Part shown: piece after piece, positions 6,174 to 10,924 of the stretch
Layout of the letters: each line of letters starts with the position of its first letter
How positions within the stretch are numbered: position 1 is the stretch's first letter
Assembly: GCA_017453085.1 (NCBI GenBank)
Contig: JAFTKV010000205.1
Coordinates: forward strand, 1-10,924
Source of the DNA: Clostridia bacterium
GTDB taxonomy: Bacteria > Bacillota > Clostridia > Oscillospirales > CAG-272
Direction of reading: 5' to 3'
Length of the DNA stretch: 10,924 nucleotides
Notes under the pieces: model-generated
Told to the model about the DNA's origin: nothing
Databases searched by the model: none
The model's input: only the letters and a program-made list of their open reading frames with translations
Made by a program: the position numbers and the translations under genes

Positions 6174-7382
6174 TTATTCGTCAAAATAGCCCTTGTAGGT
6201 TACCCGCAGAGGGCTGTCGGGGAAGAGATACGCATGGAGCTCGATGAGATAATCGTCGGTCATGCTGGCGATATAGTCCACCACGATCTGGTTGGGCTCG
6301 CCCGTCTCGTAAGGCTTCTCCCGCTTATAATGGGCGGAATTGGCGTTGATATAGTCAATATGGTGACTAAAGATGGGAGAGGTCTTGTTGCCGCTCTTCA
6401 GATCCTCCAGCAGCTGGCCGTAGATGTTGGTCATCATGGGCTGGAGATCCGATTTGATCTGTTGGTTGACCCCATCGCTGAGATAGATCATACGGTAATT
6501 GTCCTGCTTGGATTTGCGAAGTGCACGAAAATGCTTGGCATCCAGCTTGATATAGGGCTTGCCGTAGCTGTTTTCGATGATGTTGGTCACCAGATTGTTG
6601 ATGATCTCGGCGTTGATGGAGCCGATGTCCTCGTTGATGAACATCCCTTCCTCGGCGGTGCCGGTGCGCATCGCATCCTGCCGATCCTTGCCAAGGTAAG
6701 CGATGATGTCGGCAAGGCGGACTACGTTGCCTTCCAGCGTGGAGGGCATCCGCTTGGCCATATAGGCACGGTCCACGTAGCAACGGTCGATGATCCCGTC
6801 AAATTCCTCAAAGGAGGAGAGAGGAGCGGGGTGGTAGATCTCGCACTCCACCTCACCGTTGTGAGTGGCGATGCCGTCCAGCACCTGTAGGCTGAGATTG
6901 TAGGGGAAGATGCCGTCCAGCACCCGTACCGATTGGAGATTGTGGCAGAAATGCCGTCCCGTCTCCTTGTAGTAGAGCTTGTCCAGGCAGGATTCGCCGA
7001 TGTGGCCGAAGGGAGTGTGGCCGATGTCGTGCCCCAGCGCAATGGCTTCGATGAGGTCGATGTTCAGCCCCAGCACCGCACCGATGGTGCGGGAGATGCG
7101 GGAAACCAGCTGCACGTGGAGGCTGCGGCGGGTGATGTCGTCGTTTTTCCACAGGGAGAAGACCTGGGTTTTGTCGGTATAGCGATTATAGTAAGGGCAA
7201 TGAAGAATTTTGTCAATATCGTGAACGAAGGTGGGACGCCATACTGTGGGGGCGTCCTTCGCAAGATTCAGGCGGCGCACTACCGATGCGTTGGGAAACG
7301 CCATTTGGGGAAGCGTGCCGTTTTCCCTGTCCTTGCGGATCTGTTCGGCAATTTCTGCCGACAGAACTTCAAATTTGGGCAT
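6174..7382 (-). CDS. HD-domain triphosphohydrolase, dGTPase-like
   Basis: The product has 402 residues and resembles the deoxyguanosinetriphosphate triphosphohydrolase family, which hydrolyses dNTPs to deoxynucleoside and triphosphate. The expected elements appear in order: YTDKTQVF at 68-75, a first metal His in RRSLHVQLVSRISRTI (H89), the HD pair in ALGHDIGHTPFGH (H118, D119), and the distal Asp in NVVRLADIIAYLGKD (D225). The ATG at 7382 has GGAGG 5 bases upstream (7388-7392). It lies 40 bases after udk and 23 bases before the first DHH gene. Substrate preference (dGTP only or several dNTPs) cannot be read from sequence, so I give no symbol. In this operon it would feed deoxynucleosides to the phosphorylase and deaminase. 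Confidence 0.9.
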   Translation of the reverse strand: MPKFEVLSAEIAEQIRKDRENGTLPQMAFPNASVVRRLNLAKDAPTVWRPTFVHDIDKILHCPYYNRYTDKTQVFSLWKNDDITRRSLHVQLVSRISRTIGAVLGLNIDLIEAIALGHDIGHTPFGHIGESCLDKLYYKETGRHFCHNLQSVRVLDGIFPYNLSLQVLDGIATHNGEVECEIYHPAPLSSFEEFDGIIDRCYVDRAYMAKRMPSTLEGNVVRLADIIAYLGKDRQDAMRTGTAEEGMFINEDIGSINAEIINNLVTNIIENSYGKPYIKLDAKHFRALRKSKQDNYRMIYLSDGVNQQIKSDLQPMMTNIYGQLLEDLKSGNKTSPIFSHHIDYINANSAHYKREKPYETGEPNQIVVDYIASMTDDYLIELHAYLFPDSPLRVTYKGYFDE

Positions 7383-7422
7383 AAATACCTCCGAGTGTGT
7401 GCGAGATTAGGGGAATGATCGC

Positions 7423-8040
7423 TTACAGAGCCAAATGGGCAGCGATCTTCTGGATGATCATTCCGTAGGCTGCGGGATTTTGTCCGCCCTCCGGAATGAT
7501 AATGTCAGCGTATTTTTTGCTGGGCTCGATGAAAGCCTCGTGCATCGGCTTTACGGTGGTGAGATACTGCTCTGCAACCGATTGCAGGGTGCGTCCGCGC
7601 TCACTCACGTCCCGCAGGATGCGGCGGATGATGCGCACGTCGGGATCGGTATCCACGTAGATCTTCAGATCCATCAGAGAGCGCAGCCGTGCGTTTTCGA
7701 AGACCAGAATGCCTTCCAGCAGGATGACCTCGGCAGGCTCGATGTGATGGGTCTCTTCGCTGCGATCGTGAACGTGGTACTGATAGATGGGCGTTTCGAC
7801 GGGCTCGCCCTTTTTCAGGCTCTCCAGATGGGAGATGAGCAGATCGGTGTCAAAGGCATCGGGATGGTCGTAATTGACGGTAGCACGCGCGGTAAGGGGA
7901 AGATCCTTCATTGGCTTGTAGTAGCTGTCGTGACGCAGGAGCGCCACCTGCGGGCCAAAATAAGCGGCGATGTTGTCGGCAAGGGTGGTTTTACCGCTTC
8001 CCGAACCGCCGGCAATGCCGATCACAAGACGTTCTTTCAT
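7423..8040 (-). CDS. udk: Uridine kinase
   Basis: Uridine/cytidine kinase phosphorylates uridine and cytidine to UMP and CMP, the rebuilding arm of pyrimidine salvage. The 205-residue product has the Walker A loop GGSGSGKT at 11-18, RHDSYYK, the nucleoside-binding NYDHPDAFD, ILLEGIL (Walker B region), and the lid segment RRILRDVSERGRT. Length is normal. I start at ATG 8040 rather than the ATG at 8049, because AAGGAGG (8056-8050) is 9 bases from the former and directly abuts the latter. The start lies 1 base after the pdp stop, so the two genes are probably translationally coupled. It competes with the preceding phosphorylase for uridine, so the operon encodes both breakdown and recovery. Confidence 0.96.
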   Translation of the reverse strand: MKERLVIGIAGGSGSGKTTLADNIAAYFGPQVALLRHDSYYKPMKDLPLTARATVNYDHPDAFDTDLLISHLESLKKGEPVETPIYQYHVHDRSEETHHIEPAEVILLEGILVFENARLRSLMDLKIYVDTDPDVRIIRRILRDVSERGRTLQSVAEQYLTTVKPMHEAFIEPSKKYADIIIPEGGQNPAAYGMIIQKIAAHLAL

Positions 8041-8041
8041 A

Positions 8042-9373
8042 TTATGCATCCTCCTTGGAGCGGACGGTGTTGCCGTCGATAATGGCGTAGATCAGCGGTT
8101 GTGCTTCCACGGCACTTTCGCTGAAGGTAAGAGCAGAGCGGACGGTGGAGGCTGCCGCATCCAGCGTGTCCTTTCGTTCAGTGAAGAGACGGGCAATGAC
8201 CTCGCCCTTTTTTACACGGTCGCCCGGCTTTTTCAGCAGGTGGATGCCTGCCCGGGGATCGATCACCGAATCCTTGGTCTGCCGTCCTGCACCTAATATC
8301 ATAGCGGCGGTGCCGATCATCTCGGCGTTGCAGGAGGCTATGTAGAGATCGTCCTCGGCACAGACCTCGCCCACGTGCGCGGCAATGCCGAAGAGCGTGG
8401 GATCCTTTGCATAGGAGGCGTCGCCGCCCTGTGCTTCGATCCACCGGCAGAATTTTTGGTACGCCTTGCCGCTGTAGAGACAATCCTTGGCAATCGCCTC
8501 GGCATCCTCAATGGAGTTCTGGCAGGAGAGGGCGATCATACGGGTTGCCAGCGTGAGGCAAACGGTTCTGAGATCGTCGGGGCCGCCGCCGCGGAGCACT
8601 TCGATGGCTTCGGTGACCTCCATCGCATTGCCGATGGCGTGACCCAAGGGAATATCCATATTGGTGATGACGGCGGCGGTGTTGCGCCCGTTGGCGATGC
8701 CAATGCGCACCATCGTCTCGGCAAGACGGGTGGCATCTTCGGGGGTGCGCATAAATGCGCCGCTGCCGCATTTTACGTCCAGTACGATGGAGCGAGTACC
8801 TGCCGCCAGCTTTTTGCTCATAATGGAGGAGGCGATGAGGGGGAGGGAATCTACCGTTGCGGTGACGTCCCTGAGGGCGTAGAGCTTCTTATCGGCAGGT
8901 GCCAGATCGGCACTCTGTCCGATGACCGCAAGCCCCACACGCTCCGACTGATCGGCAAACTCCTCGGGGGTGAGGGAGGTGCAAAATCCGGGAAAGGATT
9001 CCAGCTTATCCACGGTGCCGCCGGTGTGGCCCAGACCACGACCGCTCATTTTGGCAACGATACCTCCTGCCGCCGCCACGATGGGGGCAACGATGAGGGT
9101 GGTCTTGTCGCCAACGCCGCCGGTGGAGTGCTTATCCACGCTGCGGTCGCCGAAGCGGGACAGATCGACGGTGTCGCCCGATTTTGCCATGGCCTCGGTG
9201 AGGGTAAAGGTCTCCTCGTCGGTCATGCCGTTGAAGTAGATGGCCATCATCAGAGCGGACATCTGATAATCGGGGATTTTTTCGTCGGTGTAGAGGGAGA
9301 TCATCTCAAAAATCTCCTCACGGGTGAGTGCAACGCCGTGCTTTTTCTTTTCGATCAGGTCGTACATTCTCAT
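8042..9373 (-). CDS. pdp: Pyrimidine-nucleoside phosphorylase
   Basis: The 443-residue product splits uridine, deoxyuridine and thymidine with phosphate into base and (deoxy)ribose-1-phosphate. The family signatures are clear: KHSTGGVGDKTT at 81-92 (phosphate-binding region), SGRGLGHTGGTVDKLE at 110-125, then SIMSKKLAAGT and VKCGSGAFM in the middle. The C-terminal domain includes DPRAGIHLLKKPGDRVKKGE. Length matches the bacterial family. The gene could equally be labelled deoA; I prefer pdp because Firmicutes members usually accept both uridine and thymidine, which sequence alone cannot settle. The ATG at 9373 has AAGGAG 7 bases upstream (9381-9386). It follows cdd after 19 bases. Its sugar-phosphate product is the substrate of the DeoB encoded at the start of this cluster. 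Confidence 0.95.
   Translation of the reverse strand: MRMYDLIEKKKHGVALTREEIFEMISLYTDEKIPDYQMSALMMAIYFNGMTDEETFTLTEAMAKSGDTVDLSRFGDRSVDKHSTGGVGDKTTLIVAPIVAAAGGIVAKMSGRGLGHTGGTVDKLESFPGFCTSLTPEEFADQSERVGLAVIGQSADLAPADKKLYALRDVTATVDSLPLIASSIMSKKLAAGTRSIVLDVKCGSGAFMRTPEDATRLAETMVRIGIANGRNTAAVITNMDIPLGHAIGNAMEVTEAIEVLRGGGPDDLRTVCLTLATRMIALSCQNSIEDAEAIAKDCLYSGKAYQKFCRWIEAQGGDASYAKDPTLFGIAAHVGEVCAEDDLYIASCNAEMIGTAAMILGAGRQTKDSVIDPRAGIHLLKKPGDRVKKGEVIARLFTERKDTLDAAASTVRSALTFSESAVEAQPLIYAIIDGNTVRSKEDA
8050..8056 (-). promoter_or_regulatory. Ribosome binding site that selects the udk start
   Basis: AAGGAGG on the - strand lies inside the last codons of pdp. It is 9 bases from ATG 8040 and 0 bases from ATG 8049, which rules out the longer start. 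Confidence 0.8.
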
Positions 9374-9392
9374 AGGAGGTCTCCTTGGGGGA

Positions 9393-9812
9393 TCAGGTCA
9401 GATCTGCTTTGCCGAAGCTGGCCGGCAAAAGGGTGGACAGGGGGATCACTTTCGGGGTCTTGCCGTCGAAGAGGATCACGGGAAAGTCGGGAGTGCAAAA
9501 TTCGGCGAGCACCTGACGGCATACGCCGCAGGGCGCGCAGTAAGCGGACACCTCTGCACCGCTCTTGCCGCCCACTACCGCCAGTGCGGTGAAGTTACGC
9601 TCACCTTTGTGGACGGCGGTGAACATTGCCACCCGCTCGGCGCAGACGGTGGGGGTGAAGGAAGCAGACTCGATGTTTGCGCCCGTATAGATGGTGCCGT
9701 CGGCGGCAAGGAGCGCCGCACCCACGGCAAAGCCCGAATAGGGGCAGTAGCTTTTCTCTCTGGCGGCAAGGGCGTTTGCTACCAGAGCGTTAATCGTCTC
9801 TTGATTCATCAT
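9393..9812 (-). CDS. cdd: Cytidine deaminase
   Basis: This is a tetrameric-type (about 15 kDa) zinc cytidine/deoxycytidine deaminase, which makes uridine or deoxyuridine for the phosphorylase or kinase that follow. The 139-residue product has CPYSGFAVGAAL at 23-34 and a catalytic TVCAER with zinc ligand C57 and proton-shuttling E59. APCGVCRQ supplies zinc ligands C95 and C98. Two adjacent ATG codons (9812 and 9809) are possible starts and neither has a clear Shine-Dalgarno site. The first is 1 base after the TGA of deoB (TGATATG), so reinitiation by ribosomes finishing deoB is the likely mode. Nothing is missing from the catalytic core. Confidence 0.96.
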   Translation of the reverse strand: MMNQETINALVANALAAREKSYCPYSGFAVGAALLAADGTIYTGANIESASFTPTVCAERVAMFTAVHKGERNFTALAVVGGKSGAEVSAYCAPCGVCRQVLAEFCTPDFPVILFDGKTPKVIPLSTLLPASFGKADLT

Positions 9813-9813
9813 A

Positions 9814-10924
9814 TCAGTTGTTCAAAAGGGTATAGACCTCATCTTTGATGGTGTCAAATCCAAGGAGGGTGCCACGGTTTTCGGGAGCGATGCCCACACC
9901 ATAGGTCAGGTAGGGCACATACTCACGGGTGTGGTCGGTGCTTTGGTCGGAAGGATCACAGCCGTGGTCGGCGGTGATCATCAAAACGTCGTCGAGGCGC
10001 AGTTCTTTTACGAAGTCGGACAGCCAAGCGTCAAACTCGCTCATAGCGGTGGCGTAGCCCTCGGCATCCTGACGGTGACCGTAGAGCATATCGAAGTCCA
10101 CGAGATTGATAAAGCAAAGTCCGTGGAAATCCTTCTTCACCAGTTCGGAGGTGACCTTCATCCCCTCCCGATTGTTGTGGGTGGGGTGAGTCTCGGTGAT
10201 GCCTGCCATCGAGAAGATGTCGCCGATCTTGCCTACGCCGATGACGTCGTAGCCCTCTCTCGACAGACGGTCGAGAACAGTGGGAGCGGGAGGGAGCAGG
10301 GAGAAATCACGGCGGTTTTCGGTGCGGCGGAAATTACCGGGCTCGCCCTCGAAGGGACGGGCAATGACTCTACCCACGCCGTGCTCCCCTTGGAGCAGAT
10401 TACGGGCAGTGCGGCAGATCTCGTACAGCTCCTCGGGAGGAACCAGCGACTCGTGAGCGGCAATTTGGAACACGCTGTCGGCAGAGGTGTAGATAATCAG
10501 CTTGCCGGTAGCAAGATGCTCTTCGCCGTAGTCACGGATGACGTCGGTGCCCGAGTAGGGGAGATTGCAAAGAGTCCCTTTGCCTACAGCTTGCTCAAAA
10601 GCGGTCATTACCTCTTCGGAAAAGCCGTCGGGATAGGTGGGCATGGGTCGCTCGGAAATAATGCCTGCGATCTCCCAATGTCCGGTGGTGGTGTCCTTGC
10701 CGCGGCTCTTGTCCCGGAGCCGTGCAACCGAAGCGGTGGGAGCGGCGGCTTTTTCGATGGCAGTCACACCGTCGATGTTGCCAAGTCCCATTGCGGTGAG
10801 GGTAGGGATATGCAGTTTGCCGGATCTTTCAATGCTGGCGAGAGTGTTTGCTCCTGCGTCGCCGAAATCAGCGGCATCGGGAGCGGCGCCGATTCCAAAG
10901 GAATCCAGCACGATGAGAAATACT
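9814..10924 (-). CDS. deoB: Phosphopentomutase (start codon outside window)
   Basis: DeoB interconverts (deoxy)ribose-1-phosphate and -5-phosphate, linking nucleoside phosphorolysis to the pentose pathway. The frame stays open to the window edge and reads VFLIVLDSFGIGA, so only a few N-terminal residues are missing; 369 are visible. The metal-binding Asp lies in LDSFG, and the phosphothreonine site lies in RGKDTTTGHWE. Further motifs are YTSADSVFQIAAHE, GRVIARPFEGEPGNF, NLVDFDMLYGH, TADHGCDP and TDHTREYVPYL. All metal-site motifs are present. The C-terminus stops soon after GTLLGFDTIKDEV and lacks the usual final 20 or so residues (the region ending in GTSF in Bacillus), giving an estimated full length near 372 rather than about 390. 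It is the first visible gene of the salvage cluster; the promoter lies outside the window. Confidence 0.96.
   Translation of the reverse strand, partial: VFLIVLDSFGIGAAPDAADFGDAGANTLASIERSGKLHIPTLTAMGLGNIDGVTAIEKAAAPTASVARLRDKSRGKDTTTGHWEIAGIISERPMPTYPDGFSEEVMTAFEQAVGKGTLCNLPYSGTDVIRDYGEEHLATGKLIIYTSADSVFQIAAHESLVPPEELYEICRTARNLLQGEHGVGRVIARPFEGEPGNFRRTENRRDFSLLPPAPTVLDRLSREGYDVIGVGKIGDIFSMAGITETHPTHNNREGMKVTSELVKKDFHGLCFINLVDFDMLYGHRQDAEGYATAMSEFDAWLSDFVKELRLDDVLMITADHGCDPSDQSTDHTREYVPYLTYGVGIAPENRGTLLGFDTIKDEVYTLLNN

Noticed and set aside
6168..6890. 240-codon + strand open frame opposite the HD-domain gene
   Set aside because: It is antisense to conserved HD motifs; its Val/Asp/His-rich composition is typical of a shadow frame.
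8041..8049. Longer udk start at ATG 8049
   Set aside because: The AAGGAGG site directly abuts this ATG; the next ATG at 8040 has ideal spacing and gives the usual N-terminus.
8375..9592. 405-codon open frame on the + strand opposite pdp and cdd
   Set aside because: It is antisense to two unmistakable enzyme genes, has a low-complexity Gly/Ala/His/Asp-rich composition typical of shadow frames in GC-rich genes, and shows no recognisable domain.

Overview
The window reads as a chromosomal segment from a Gram-positive member of the Clostridia, probably an uncultured gut Oscillospirales/Ruminococcaceae-type organism. This is an inference from moderately high GC, strong GGAGG-type ribosome binding sites, a TTG start, a sortase-anchored surface protein with OB-fold-like repeats, a lipoprotein, and Firmicutes-type pyrimidine-nucleoside phosphorylase, NrnA and SurE proteins. 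No tRNA, rRNA, CRISPR array, transposase or phage gene is visible.

Left part, + strand (1-2747). The window opens inside a large wall-anchored surface protein. It has one divergent and two nearly identical OB-fold-like modules, then a VPKTG sortase signal, and is followed by an intrinsic terminator. A consensus sigma-A promoter then drives a lipoprotein made of an N-terminal Big_2-like Ig domain, a Pro/Asp/Thr-rich stalk, and a C-terminal domain that I read as a barnase-type ribonuclease. The barnase Glu73, Arg83, Arg87 and His102 positions are all matched, and a canonical 12-residue EF-hand calcium loop sits in one beta hairpin.

Right part, - strand (10924 down to 2803). This is a long co-directional cluster with gaps of 40 bases or fewer except the last: deoB, cdd, pdp, udk, an HD-domain dGTPase-like gene, two tandem DHH/DHHA1 (NrnA-like) genes, surE, and a PyrE-like phosphoribosyltransferase that also has its own consensus promoter. 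The first DHH copy carries an apparent one-base deletion that splits it into two frames. A 16-bp perfect hairpin with T runs on both strands separates the convergent units.

The cluster is coherent for nucleotide breakdown and salvage. NrnA-like enzymes trim short oligonucleotides or pAp, SurE dephosphorylates nucleotides, the HD enzyme removes triphosphate from dNTPs, Cdd deaminates cytidine, Pdp phosphorolyses pyrimidine nucleosides, DeoB channels pentose-1-phosphate to pentose-5-phosphate, and Udk and the phosphoribosyltransferase rebuild nucleotides. Facing it is a surface lipoprotein with a predicted RNase domain. This suggests, but does not prove, a route from extracellular RNA to salvaged nucleosides and pentose.
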